From assembly GCA_002256985.1 (NCBI GenBank), contig NCGO01000001.1:558001-622000 (forward strand): DNA of 64,000 bases, read 5' to 3'. The notes under the pieces were generated by a model. The model was not told where the DNA came from. It was given only the letters and a program-made list of their open reading frames with translations, and did no database searches. This DNA comes from Novosphingobium sp. 28-62-57 (lineage in GTDB: Bacteria; Pseudomonadota; Alphaproteobacteria; Sphingomonadales; Sphingomonadaceae). This document shows, in pieces, positions 25,821-36,200 of this stretch (positions within the stretch are counted from its first letter, which is position 1; every line of letters starts with the position of its first letter). A program made the translations under genes and the position numbers.

Positions 25821-28169
25821 ATGCCGTTGCTTTCCCAGACTGCGCTGGTCCTGATCGGAGTACTGCTGGCCGCGTGGACAGTGGGGGCGGGCTGGTTCGT
25901 GCTCGATGCCCGCCGCCGCGCGCGCAGGGGCGAGGCGGTGCAGCGTCAGGCGCGCAAACTGGCGCGGATGATCGATGAATCGCCAGCGCTGCCACTGCTG
26001 GTCCGCGCCGATGGCCGGATCGAGGGCCCGGCAAGGCTCGCGGGCTGGTTCGGTTTCGATGCCATGCCCGGCTTCCTCTCCGAACTCGATGCCGAAGCGC
26101 GCGGCTTTGATGAGGTGCAGCTTTCGCGGCTCAGCGATGCAGTGCGCAAGGCGCAGAAGACCGGCGCACCGTTCCGCATGGCACTGACGCCCAAAACCGG
26201 CTCGCGCAGTCTTGCGGCGCACGGCCATCTGGCTGATCCACAAGTGTCGCCGGGGGGATCGGCGCTGGTGTGGTTCTTCGACTTTTCCGAAAGTCAGGAA
26301 GAACTGGTGCGGCTGCGCGAGGAAACGCAGAGCGCGAAGGCCGATTTTGCCGGGCTGTCCGGCCTGATCGAAGCTGCACCTTTGCCGATGTGGTTCCGCA
26401 GCCCCGACCTGAAGCTGCGTCTGGTCAACAGCGCCTATGTTAAGGCCGTTGGCGCAGCCAGTGCCGAAGCCGTGATTGCGCAAGGGATCGAGCTGGTCGA
26501 GCCGATTGAGGGCCTGAGCGCCCCGCAAGTCGCGCGGCAAGCACAGTCGCGACGCGTGCCGGTGGAGCGGTCTGTGCTGGCCACAGTCAAGGGGCAACGC
26601 CGCGCGGTGCGCGTTATCGACCTGCCGCTGGGCGATGAAGGCATTGCCGGATACGCCGTCGACATCGAGGAAATGGAGGAGTTGATCCGCCAGTTCCGCC
26701 GCTTCCGCGAAGCGCAGCGCGAAATGCTCGATACGCTCTCAGCCGGAATCGCGCAGTTCGATGAAAAGCGCAATCTTGCCTTCGCCAATCAGCCGTTTCT
26801 GCGCATCTTTGGTGTGCCACAAGCGTGGGTGGTGGATACCCCGCCGTTTGACCGGGTGCTTGACCGAATGCGCGATGCCGGGCGCCTGCCCGAAGTGCGC
26901 GATTTTCCCGAATGGCGGCGCGAGCGGCAAACGTGGTTTCTGTCGCGCGTGCCGGTGGAGGAATCGTGGCACCTTTCAGGCGGCACGCATTTGCGCGTGA
27001 TTGGCCAGCCCATGCCCGATGGCGGGCTGCTGATGATTTTCGAAGACCGCACTGAGCAGCTTCAGCTTTCCGCCACGCGCGACACGCTGCTGCGCACCCG
27101 CACCGCCACCTTCGATAACCTGTTCGAATCGCTCGCGGTGTTTGCACCCGATGGCAAATTGCAGCTGTGGAACCGGCGCTTTGCTGCCGATTGGGGGTTG
27201 GAGGAGGAGTTTCTCACCACGCACCCGCGCGCCGATGTCTTGCTGAACCGGCTTGCGCCGCTGCTGAAGCGGCCTGCGCAGATCGGCACAATCGCGCAAG
27301 TCATTCAGGCGGCTACGTTGGAGCGCAAGCAGCGCACCGGGCGCCTGACGCTAGCCGATGGTCGCCATCTGGCGCTGGCCGGTGTGCCCTTGCCGGATGG
27401 CAACGGCATGCTGACGGTGCTCGACATTACTGACAGCCAAAAGGCCGAAGCTGCGCTGCGCGAACGCAATGCCGCGCTGGTTGAGGCCGATGCGGTGAAG
27501 ACCCGCTTTATTGCCAACATGAGCTACGAATTCCGCACCCCGCTTACCTCCATCGGCGGCTTTGCCGAACTGCTGCAAAGCGGGATTGCGGGTGAATTGA
27601 CCGAGCAGCAGAATGACTATGTCGCAGCGATTCTTTCGTCGGTGGAGCGCCTTGGCGAGCAGATCGAGAACGTGCTCGACCTTTCGCAGAGCGAAGCGGG
27701 CACCTTGCCGCTTGCACGCGAACAGGTCGAACTGTTCCCGCTGCTGACCGATGTGGTGAACGAGCGGGCCGAGCGCCTGACCGCAGCCGGTTTGACGCTC
27801 GATCTGCGGGGCGACAAGTCAGCCGGAAAAGTAACCGGCGATGCGCGGCGGATGCGCCGTGCCTTTGGCCAGTTGGTGGACAATGCCATTGCGGCCACGC
27901 CAGAAGGCGGACGCATTCTGGTTGAGGCTGCGCGCAAGAAGGGCGGCGGGGTTCAGATCGTAGTTTCTGACAATGGCCGGGGCATGGAGCCTGCCATTCT
28001 GGCCCGCGCGCTGGAAGGCTTGAAGGTCAGCGCCGATGGCAAGACGGTCGAGCGCCGACAGGGCCTTGGCCTGCCGCTGGTGCGGCAACTGGTTGAGGCG
28101 CATGGTGGAACGCTGGAACTGATGTCCGAACCCGGGCTTGGCACCAGCGCCATCGTGGTCCTGCCATGA
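25821..28169 (+). CDS. divL: DivL-like pseudo-histidine kinase (PAS domains, Tyr in place of His)
   Basis: A 782-residue membrane sensor. One N-terminal helix (about 5-27), several PAS-type domains (about 60-160, 180-260, 305-415, 430-525), then a dimerisation helix and a complete ATPase domain (DNAIAATPEGG, VSDNGRGM, RQGLGLPLVRQLVEAHGG). The H-box reads FIANMSYEFRTPLTS: Tyr569 stands where kinases have the phospho-acceptor His. This substitution, the PAS array, the length and the following tsaE-amgK-murU-addBA run all match DivL, the cell-polarity and CckA-controlling pseudokinase of Caulobacter. The ATG at 25821 is preferred to a TTG at 25791. Its stop overlaps tsaE by four bases. The function in this organism is inferred from the family. 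Confidence 0.82.
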   Translation: MPLLSQTALVLIGVLLAAWTVGAGWFVLDARRRARRGEAVQRQARKLARMIDESPALPLLVRADGRIEGPARLAGWFGFDAMPGFLSELDAEARGFDEVQLSRLSDAVRKAQKTGAPFRMALTPKTGSRSLAAHGHLADPQVSPGGSALVWFFDFSESQEELVRLREETQSAKADFAGLSGLIEAAPLPMWFRSPDLKLRLVNSAYVKAVGAASAEAVIAQGIELVEPIEGLSAPQVARQAQSRRVPVERSVLATVKGQRRAVRVIDLPLGDEGIAGYAVDIEEMEELIRQFRRFREAQREMLDTLSAGIAQFDEKRNLAFANQPFLRIFGVPQAWVVDTPPFDRVLDRMRDAGRLPEVRDFPEWRRERQTWFLSRVPVEESWHLSGGTHLRVIGQPMPDGGLLMIFEDRTEQLQLSATRDTLLRTRTATFDNLFESLAVFAPDGKLQLWNRRFAADWGLEEEFLTTHPRADVLLNRLAPLLKRPAQIGTIAQVIQAATLERKQRTGRLTLADGRHLALAGVPLPDGNGMLTVLDITDSQKAEAALRERNAALVEADAVKTRFIANMSYEFRTPLTSIGGFAELLQSGIAGELTEQQNDYVAAILSSVERLGEQIENVLDLSQSEAGTLPLAREQVELFPLLTDVVNERAERLTAAGLTLDLRGDKSAGKVTGDARRMRRAFGQLVDNAIAATPEGGRILVEAARKKGGGVQIVVSDNGRGMEPAILARALEGLKVSADGKTVERRQGLGLPLVRQLVEAHGGTLELMSEPGLGTSAIVVLP

Positions 28170-28615
28170 TTATCAATCTGCCCGATCTTGCAGCCTCGGA
28201 AGCATTTGCCATACGCATCGCAGAGGCCTTGCGCGCAGGCGATGTGGTGGCGCTGTCCGGCGGGCTTGGCGCAGGCAAAACCACGCTGGCGCGCGGCATC
28301 ATCGCCGCGCTGGGCCATGATGGCGAAGTGCCCAGTCCAAGCTTTGCGATCATCGAACTCTATGATCCGCCTGCCGTTCGTCTGCCACTGGTCCACGCCG
28401 ATTTCTATCGCCTAGAAGACCCGGCCGAGGCCGATGAGATCGGCCTTGATGATTATCGGCAGGGCGCGGCACTGCTGGCGGAATGGCCCGAACACGCCGG
28501 CGGCTTTGCGCATGAAGCGGCGTGCCTGTCGATCCTGCTGGAATCCACGGAAAACGGCAGGCGGGCCATTGTAACGGCGGGGTCCGATTGGCTAGAGCGC
28601 AATCTATGGACCTGA
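28166..28615 (+). CDS. tsaE: tRNA threonylcarbamoyladenosine biosynthesis ATPase TsaE
   Basis: A 149-residue cytosolic ATPase required with TsaB, TsaC and TsaD to make t6A at position 37 of ANN-decoding tRNAs. The P-loop SGGLGAGKTTLARG lies near residues 28-41, and the downstream VPSPSFAIIELYDPP and HADFYRLEDPAE motifs are characteristic. Its ATG overlaps the divL stop (ATGA), and its last ten bases overlap amgK, so it is embedded in the operon. The size matches the family. Confidence 0.95.
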   Translation: MIINLPDLAASEAFAIRIAEALRAGDVVALSGGLGAGKTTLARGIIAALGHDGEVPSPSFAIIELYDPPAVRLPLVHADFYRLEDPAEADEIGLDDYRQGAALLAEWPEHAGGFAHEAACLSILLESTENGRRAIVTAGSDWLERNLWT

Positions 28616-29589
28616 CCATTCCCACAGGCGCCGAAGCTTTCCTGACGCAGGCAGGCTGGGGCGGCGCCGCCATCGAACCCCTGCCGGGGGACGCTTCGTT
28701 TCGCCGCTATTTCCGCATCCGCCGATCGAACGGCAACGCGATGCTGATGCACGCGCCGCCGCCACGAGAAGACCCGCAGCCGTTCTTGCGTGCCGCCAAA
28801 TGGCTTGATGCCAATGGCCTGCGTGCGCCGCATATTCTGGCGGAAGACGCCGACAGCGGCTTCGTGCTGCTCGAAGATTTCGGCGATGTGCGCATGCGAG
28901 AATATCTTGATGCATGGCCGCAAGATGAAGACGAAGTCTATCGCAACGCCATCGATGCGCTGGTGCAATTGCGCAAGCTGCCGCCGGGGCCGTTCACCGG
29001 CTACACGCTGAGCGAATATCAACGCGAGGCAAAGCTGTTCGTCGATTGGTACGTTCCGGCGCGCGGGCTCTATGTCGATGGGCGCAGTTGGGCCAATGCG
29101 TGGGAGGAAGTGCTCAGCCAGGTCCTGCCCCGCCAGCGCCCCGGTGTAACCGTGCTGCGCGATTACCACGCTGAGAACGTGATGCTGCTGGGCGGGCTGA
29201 ACAAACAGGGCCTGCTCGATTTTCAGGACGCGCTGGTTGGGCATCCGGCCTATGATCTGGTCTCGCTGCTGCAAGATGCGCGCCGCGATGTTTCGCCCGA
29301 ACTCGAAGCGCGGATGCTCGACTACTACCTGCAGCAGACGGGTGAGGGGGATGAATTTCTGGCCGACTACGCAAGGATCGGCGCGCAGCGTAACGCCAAG
29401 ATCGTTGGCATTTTCGTGCGACTGTGGAAGCGCGATGGCAAACCGCGCTACCTTGATTACATTCCCCGCGTCTGGGCACTGATGGAGCGTGATCTGGCCC
29501 ATCCGGCGCTGGCGCCGGTGGCGGCGTGGTTCGATGCGCATATCCCGGCAGAGCTTCGCGCTGCTGGCGGGGGCCGGTTCGAGCCATGA
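28606..29589 (+). CDS. amgK: N-acetylmuramate/N-acetylglucosamine kinase AmgK
   Basis: A 327-residue phosphotransferase of the aminoglycoside-phosphotransferase fold that phosphorylates the anomeric position of MurNAc and GlcNAc in the MurA-bypassing peptidoglycan recycling route. Visible motifs: GDASFRRYFRI at the N-terminus, the catalytic-loop equivalent RDYHAENVMLL, and the metal-binding LLDFQDALVGHPAYDLVSLLQD. I start it at the ATG at 28606 (MDLTIPTGAEAFL); the frame is open upstream but only as tsaE shadow. The stop overlaps murU (ATGA); AmgK and MurU act in sequence, so the pair identifies both. Confidence 0.92.
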   Translation: MDLTIPTGAEAFLTQAGWGGAAIEPLPGDASFRRYFRIRRSNGNAMLMHAPPPREDPQPFLRAAKWLDANGLRAPHILAEDADSGFVLLEDFGDVRMREYLDAWPQDEDEVYRNAIDALVQLRKLPPGPFTGYTLSEYQREAKLFVDWYVPARGLYVDGRSWANAWEEVLSQVLPRQRPGVTVLRDYHAENVMLLGGLNKQGLLDFQDALVGHPAYDLVSLLQDARRDVSPELEARMLDYYLQQTGEGDEFLADYARIGAQRNAKIVGIFVRLWKRDGKPRYLDYIPRVWALMERDLAHPALAPVAAWFDAHIPAELRAAGGGRFEP

Positions 29590-30308
29590 GCAAACTGTTG
29601 GCGAGCGATACCGCAATGGTCCTGTCTGCGGGCCTTGGCAAACGCATGCGTCCGTTGACGGCTTCGCGCCCCAAACCACTGGTGCAGGTGGCGGGCAAGC
29701 CGCTGATCGACCACGCGCTCGACAAGCTGCAGGAAGCCGGTGTTACGCGCGCCGTGGTCAATGTGCATTATCTGGCCGACGCGATGGAAGCCTATCTTGC
29801 GCAGCGCAAGGAGCCCGCCATCACCATTTCTGATGAGCGCGCGCAGCTGCTCGAAACCGGCGGCGGCATGGCGAAAGCTTTGCCACTGATTGGCAGCGAT
29901 CCGTTCTTTTGCCTGAACTCCGACAACATCTGGCTCGATGGCCCGCGCAACGTGTTTGCGCATCTGTCCGACCATTGGGACTCGGAGCAGATGGACGCGC
30001 TGCTGCTGCTGGTGCCACACGCCCGCGCCTTCAACTATCGCGGCAAGGGTGATTTCCACATGGACGCACTGGGCCGCATTTCGCGCCGCCGCACCGGGCG
30101 GATTGCCCCGTTCATCTTCAGCGGCATTCAGATCGTTTCGCACCGCTTGCTGCGTGATGCCCCCGAAGGCGCGTTCGGCACGATGACATTGTGGGAGCGC
30201 GCGATTGCCGAAGGGCGGCTCTATGGCGTTTCGCACCAAGGGCTGTGGTACGAAGTGGGCGAGCCGCAAATGATCGCGCCGACCGAGGCTGCGCTCAAGC
30301 GCGATTGA
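29586..30308 (+). CDS. murU: N-acetylmuramate-1-phosphate uridylyltransferase MurU
   Basis: A 240-residue nucleotidyltransferase that turns MurNAc-1-phosphate and UTP into UDP-MurNAc, returning recycled sugar to cell-wall synthesis and bypassing MurA, the fosfomycin target. The activation loop LSAGLGKRMRPLTASRPKPLVQVAGKPL and the NSDNIWLDG metal site are present. The size (about 240) is smaller than sugar-nucleotide synthases like RmlA and fits MurU. The start ATG overlaps the amgK stop by four bases, and addB starts one base after its own stop. Confidence 0.92.
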   Translation: MSKLLASDTAMVLSAGLGKRMRPLTASRPKPLVQVAGKPLIDHALDKLQEAGVTRAVVNVHYLADAMEAYLAQRKEPAITISDERAQLLETGGGMAKALPLIGSDPFFCLNSDNIWLDGPRNVFAHLSDHWDSEQMDALLLLVPHARAFNYRGKGDFHMDALGRISRRRTGRIAPFIFSGIQIVSHRLLRDAPEGAFGTMTLWERAIAEGRLYGVSHQGLWYEVGEPQMIAPTEAALKRD

Positions 30309-30309
30309 C

Positions 30310-33282
30310 ATGAAAAGCGTCCCCTCCCGTCCGCGCGTATGGTCCATCGCGGCGCACCGGGGCTTTGCCGATGCGCTGGTGGCGGGCCTGATCCCGCGTT
30401 ACCGCGAGGATCGCTTCGGCCTTGCGCGATTAACGCTACTGCTGCCCAGCCAGCGTGCGGTGCGCACCGTCACCGAAGCCTTCGTCCGCGCCAGCGGGGC
30501 AGGGCTGCTGCTACCGCGCATGGCGGTGGTGGGTGATCTCGATCTGGACGAAACGCTGGGGCCGCTGCTCGATCCCATCGGGGCAGGGGCAGACATTCCC
30601 GCCGCCGTTGATCCCACCTTCCGCCTGCTGCGTCTAGCTGCGCTTCTCCGGGATGAGCTGGGCGATGAAGCACCTGGCGAGGCTGCACTGATCCGGCAGG
30701 CCAAAGGAATCGCACAGGGGATCGACCGGCTGCTGGTCGAAGGCGTGCGTGTTGAGGACATGCTGAATGAAGCTGTTGTCGGCATCGCCACAGAACTTTC
30801 CGAACACTGGCAGAATGCAACGCGCCTTTTCGCAAGAGTGTTCAAGCAGTGGGAAGCAGAACTCGAAGATCTGGGCAAAGTCGATGCACCCGAACGCCGC
30901 AGCCGCTTGCTGGAACATGCGGCCCAAAGCTGGAAGGCGCGACCACCTGCGCATCCGGTCATCGCCGCTGGCGTAACCTCGGCCTCCCCTGCCGTAGCAA
31001 AGCTGCTGCGCGTAGTGGCAGACTTGCCCGATGGCGGCGTGATCCTGCCCGATCTCGATCTCGCGCTTGATCCCGAAGTCTGGGAAACGCTCGGCTCTGC
31101 CGGTGGCCCGGATGGGGCCGTGTTCGAACGCGGCGATGTCGTCACCCATCCGCAATATCACCTGAAGCTCCTGCTGAACCGCATGGGCATTGCCTGGGGC
31201 GAAGTGGAACCGTGGCACCGTTCGGGCCTCTCGCCCGCGCCGCCCGAACGCAGCCGCGCGATTTCCAACTTGTTCCTCCCGCCCGAAGCCAGCGCCGCAT
31301 GGGTCTCGCTCGAAGCCAAGGACCGCCGCCTGTCTGGCGTGCGCATGATGGAAAGCGCGAACCCGGAAGAGGAAGCGCAGGCCATCGCCGTGCTGGTGCG
31401 CGAGGCTTTGGCGCAGCCCGAACGTCGCGTCGCCGTGATCACGCCCGACCGCAGCCTTGCCGCCCGCATCGTTGCCCATCTCGCGCGGTGGAACATCGTG
31501 GCCGATGATACTGCGGGCCGTCCCCTGCCGCAGACCGCTGCCGGGCGCGTGCTGCTGCAACTGGCCGAATTGGTGGCAGAGCGTGCCGCGCCTGTGCCGC
31601 TGCTCGCGCTGCTGGGCCATCCGCTGGTGCAAGCAGGTGAGGGGCGCGTGGCGTGGCTGGAGCGCGTTCGCCAGCTTGATCTCACCTTGCGCGGCCCCCG
31701 TCCCGGACCGGGGCTTCCCGCGATCCGCCAATCGGTGGAAAAAGCGGAGAAGCGCTATCCGGGCCTGACCGAGTGGTGGTCTGGCGTTGAAGACCTGCTG
31801 TTCCCAATCGTTGCGCTTGATGGAGACATCGCGCTCGACACCGCGCTCAACGCGCTGTCCGAAGCGGGCGAGGCTTTGTGCGGAACGGGCCTGTGGGCGC
31901 AGGCCGATGGCCGCTGCCTAGCCCAGTTTGTCGAACGCTGGCGCGATGCGGCCACGACCGCGCCCACGCTGCTGGCAGTTGAAGAACTGCCCGCAATGTT
32001 GCGCGATGCGATGGAGGACGTCTCTGTCCGGCCACCCTACGGAGGCCACCCGCGCCTTGCCATTTACGGCCTGCTCGAAGCGCGGATGAGCCGCGCCGAT
32101 CTGGTCATCTGCGGCGGCTTGACCGAGGGCACCTGGCCCGCAAAGCCCGCACCCGATCCGCTGCTGGCCCCGCCGGTGCTGCGCGCGCTGGGCATCCCCG
32201 GCGCAGATTTCCGCATCGGCCTGTCCGCGCACGATCTGGCAGCGGCCCTTGGTGCTCCAGAAGTGGTGCTGAGCCACGCGATGCGCGATGCCAGCGGCCC
32301 GGTCATCCCCTCACGCTTCCTGCTGCGGATTCAGGCCATGTGCGGCAAGCAGTTGAGCCGCGAGACCCGCGCCGTAGCGCTGGCAAAGCGGCTCGCTGAT
32401 CCCATCCCGGTCCCGCCCCATCCGCGTCCACACCCGATGCCCAGTGCAGAGCAGCGCAAGGTCGCCATTGCCGTCACCGCGCTGGATCGGCTGCGCGGTG
32501 ATCCCTACCAGTTCTACGCCTCGGCCATACTTGGCCTGCGCAGTCTCGATCCGGTCGATGCCGATCCCACTCCCGCTTGGAAGGGCACGGCGGTCCACAA
32601 AATCCTGCAGCTTTGGCACGAAGCTGGTGGCGTTCCGGGGCAGCTCATCCCGATTGCTGAACAGAAGTTCGACGAGATGAGCGCGCACCCCTTCATGCGC
32701 GCGATGTGGAAACCGCGCCTGATCGACGCGCTGCACTGGATCGAAGAGGAGACTGACCGCCTTGCCGGAGAAGGCCGCGAGGTGCTGGTGGTCGAACAAA
32801 AGGGCAAGATCGAAGTCGATGGCATCACCATCCACGGCCAAGCCGACCGGATCGACAAGCTGGCCGATGGCAAGCTTGCCGTCGTGGATTACAAGACCGG
32901 CATGCCCCCATCGGGCCGTATGGTGCAGGAAGGCTACGCGCTCCAGCTTGGCCTGATCGGCATGATCGCGAGCAAGGGCGGCATGGAGGGCGTGGCGGGT
33001 GAACCTTCGCGCTTTGAATACTGGTCGCTTGCACGCAGCAAGCAGCGCACCTTCGGCTACATGGACACGCCCGTTCTGGAAGGCCGCAAGAAATCCGGCA
33101 TCCCGCTCGACCAATTCCTGCCCGAAACCGAGCGCTATCTGCGTGAAGCCATTGCCCGCTGGCTGCTGGGCCATGAACCTTTCACCGCACGGCTCAATCC
33201 CGATCTGCCAAGCTACACCGATTACGACCAGCTGATGCGCCTCGATGAATGGCAGGGCCGCGAGGAGGAGGGCAAGCCATGA
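30310..33282 (+). CDS. addB: Double-strand break repair protein AddB
   Basis: The 990-residue B subunit of the AddAB helicase-nuclease, which resects double-strand breaks for RecA-dependent repair. As in alphaproteobacterial AddB, an inactivated helicase-like region makes up the first two-thirds (no canonical Walker A is visible), and a C-terminal RecB-family nuclease domain carries the VVDYKTGMPP active-site strand (around residue 860) followed by an LQLGLIG helix. The ATG lies one base after murU. The stop overlaps the addA start, so the two subunits are made in coupled amounts. Confidence 0.95.
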   Translation: MKSVPSRPRVWSIAAHRGFADALVAGLIPRYREDRFGLARLTLLLPSQRAVRTVTEAFVRASGAGLLLPRMAVVGDLDLDETLGPLLDPIGAGADIPAAVDPTFRLLRLAALLRDELGDEAPGEAALIRQAKGIAQGIDRLLVEGVRVEDMLNEAVVGIATELSEHWQNATRLFARVFKQWEAELEDLGKVDAPERRSRLLEHAAQSWKARPPAHPVIAAGVTSASPAVAKLLRVVADLPDGGVILPDLDLALDPEVWETLGSAGGPDGAVFERGDVVTHPQYHLKLLLNRMGIAWGEVEPWHRSGLSPAPPERSRAISNLFLPPEASAAWVSLEAKDRRLSGVRMMESANPEEEAQAIAVLVREALAQPERRVAVITPDRSLAARIVAHLARWNIVADDTAGRPLPQTAAGRVLLQLAELVAERAAPVPLLALLGHPLVQAGEGRVAWLERVRQLDLTLRGPRPGPGLPAIRQSVEKAEKRYPGLTEWWSGVEDLLFPIVALDGDIALDTALNALSEAGEALCGTGLWAQADGRCLAQFVERWRDAATTAPTLLAVEELPAMLRDAMEDVSVRPPYGGHPRLAIYGLLEARMSRADLVICGGLTEGTWPAKPAPDPLLAPPVLRALGIPGADFRIGLSAHDLAAALGAPEVVLSHAMRDASGPVIPSRFLLRIQAMCGKQLSRETRAVALAKRLADPIPVPPHPRPHPMPSAEQRKVAIAVTALDRLRGDPYQFYASAILGLRSLDPVDADPTPAWKGTAVHKILQLWHEAGGVPGQLIPIAEQKFDEMSAHPFMRAMWKPRLIDALHWIEEETDRLAGEGREVLVVEQKGKIEVDGITIHGQADRIDKLADGKLAVVDYKTGMPPSGRMVQEGYALQLGLIGMIASKGGMEGVAGEPSRFEYWSLARSKQRTFGYMDTPVLEGRKKSGIPLDQFLPETERYLREAIARWLLGHEPFTARLNPDLPSYTDYDQLMRLDEWQGREEEGKP

Positions 33283-36200
33283 GCAAGGTCTATCCGCTCA
33301 AGGACAATCAGGCCCACGCCGTCCACCCGCAACGCACGGTTTGGCTTTCAGCCTCGGCGGGCACCGGCAAGACGCAAGTCCTTTCCGCCCGCGTGCTGCG
33401 CCTGCTGCTGCAAGACGGGGTAGAGCCGGAACAGATCCTGTGCCTCACCTTCACCAAGGCGGGCGCCGCCGAAATGGCCACGCGCGTCAACGAAGTGCTG
33501 GCAGGCTGGGTGCGGATGCCCGCCACCGACCTTGCGGCGCAATTGAAGGCCATCGGCGCCCCGTTCGGCCCTGAAACCGTGGCGCGTGCCCGCAGCCGCT
33601 TTGCCGCCGTGCTCGATTGCCCCGGCGGCGGCCTGCGGATCGAAACGATCCACGCCTTCTGCCAGTGGCTGCTCGCCTCCTTTCCGATTGAGGCGGGCCT
33701 GCGCCCCGGCACGCGTGCGATGGAAGACCGCGACCGCGCCCTGCTGGTGCGGCAGGTGCTGGCCGAATTGCTGGTCAATGCCCAAGCGCAGGGCGATGAA
33801 AGCCTGATCGACAACCTTGCCGCACTGTCGCGCCGCATGAGCGAGGATCAGGTCGAAACCTTCCTGCTGCGCTGCGCCAGCGCGCTCGATCTGTGGCAGG
33901 GCACTGGCGCATGGCAACCCCCGCTGCGCCCGCGCATCAACCGGGTGATCGGGCTTGGCGAAGATGAAGGCCCGGAGAGCCTTGCCGCGATGTGTGCCGA
34001 CGATGCGTTCGATCATCGCGCTTTGCGTTCGTGCCTTGAGGTGCTGCTCGACTGGAATACCGCCAATGGCGCAAAGATGGCCGGGCCGATTGCCGAATGG
34101 CTTGCCGCCGAACCCGAACTGCGCGCGCGGGATATCGAGGTGCTCGGCAAGGCGCTATGCAACGACAAGGGCGAACCGAAGTGGCTGAAAAATCTGCTCA
34201 AGGTCGATGGCTCTTATGAAGAGGCTGCTGGCCGGGTCATCGCCGCCATTGAAGCGGTAAAGGCGCGCAAGGCCCAGCTTGATCTCGCCGAACTGCTTGA
34301 CACCGCGCTCACCGTCGGCCGCCGCTTCGCCCTTGCATGGGATGCGGCCAAGGCGCGCGAGGGCTTCATCGATTTCGACGATCAGATCCGCACCGCCGCC
34401 GAATTGCTCACCAATCGCACCAGCGCCGAATGGATCCGGTTCAAGCTTGACCGCCGCTTCGATCACATTCTGGTCGACGAAGCGCAGGATACCAATGCCT
34501 CGCAGTGGGACATCGTGCTCGAAGGGTTGGTGTCCGACTTCTTCACTGGCGAAGGCCAGCGCGGCCCGGCGGTGCGCACGCTGTTCGTGGTGGGCGATTA
34601 CAAGCAGGCGATCTTTGGTTTTCAGGGCACGAGTCCTGAAAACTTCGCCCGCGCCAGCCATCGGGTACGTGCCCAACTGGCCGCCGTGGCCGAAGTGCTG
34701 CGCGATCCTGATAGGGAGCTGCTGGAACTGGGCCTTGGCCAATCGTTCCGCACGGCACGCCCAATTCTCGATTTCGTCGATGGGGCCATCGACCACATCG
34801 GTTGGGACCGGCTCGGCCTTGAGAAAAAGCCTGAACGCCACGTCGGACTGGATATTCCGGGCACCGTGAGCATGTGGCGCGTGGTCGGCGATGATGTGCC
34901 GGAAGACGACGACACTGGTGAAGGTGCAGGCGACGAAGGCGCGGAAAGCTGGCTCTCGCGCCCGGATCGCAAGCTGGCAGATCAGATTGCCTTGCAAGTC
35001 AAAGGCTGGATCACCAGCGGCTTCCCGCTGACCAAAGGTGACGCCCGAAATGCAGGGCCCGGCGATGTGATGATCCTTGTGCGCAAGCGCAAGGAACTGG
35101 CCGGGCTGATCGTGGCGCGCCTGCACGCGCGCGGCGTGCCAGTGGCAGGGGTGGACCGGCTGCGGCTTGGCGCACCGCTGGCGGTCAAGGATCTGGTGGC
35201 GGCGCTGCGCTTTGCGGCGCAACCGTTGGATGACCTGAACCTTGCATCCTTGCTCGTATCACCGCTGATCGGGTGGTCGCAGGAAGAGCTGCTTGAACAC
35301 GGCTACCGCAAAAGCGGGATGCGCCTGTGGGACAAGTTGCGCCATGATCATCATCCTGTGGCGGCTCAAACGACTGAGAAACTGCTCAGCCTGCTGAACC
35401 GCGCTGATTACGATCCGCCGCAAGTGCTGCTGCACTGGCTGCTGGTCGGCCCGTGGGATGGCCGCGCGCGCCTTGTCGCGCGGCTTGGGCGCGAGGCGAA
35501 CGATCTGATTGACGAACTTTTGAACGCCGCCATGGCCTATGCCAGCGCCAACGTCCCCAGCATCGTCGGCTTCCTCCAATGGTTCGATGCGGGTGAGGGT
35601 GAACTGAAGCGTGAGGCGGGCCGGGCCGAAGGTCTGGTCCGCGTGATGACCGTGCATGGATCGAAGGGTTTGCAGGCACCCATCGTGATCCTGGCCGACG
35701 CGGCAGACGATCCTGACGCGTCGCCGCCGCGCGGTCTGGAGCTGATCGAAGACATTCTCGGCACGCGCCGCAAAGTGCCCTTGCCACCTTTGCGCAAGGA
35801 AGAAAAAGCCCCCGCCGTACTTGAGGCTGAGGCCGAAGCTGCACGGGCCGAGCGGGAAGAGCACTGGCGCTTGCTCTATGTTGCCATGACCCGCGCCGAA
35901 GAAGCCCTGTTCATCGCCGGAGCCAAGGGCAAGAAGCGCCGCAAGGAGGGTGGCGAACTGCCCAAGGACAGCTGGTATGCGCAGCTTGAGCCGCTTTTTG
36001 ACGACGACTGGCGAGAGGATGCGCTGTGGGGCGGCATCCGCCAGATCGGCGGCCCTCCGGCCTTTGCAGCGGCCAAGGCTGCTGTGGCCGAAGCGCCTCG
36101 CATGGTCCTGCCCGATGTGCTGCTCACCCCCGTCGGTGCCGAACCGCGTCCGCCAAGACCGCTTGCCCCATCCTCGCTGGGCGAAGACGACGCGCCTGAT

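Noticed and set aside
24623-25822. Minus-strand frame of 399 codons opposite ahcY
   Set aside because: Antisense shadow of a highly conserved gene, and it runs through the extragenic repeat and terminator.
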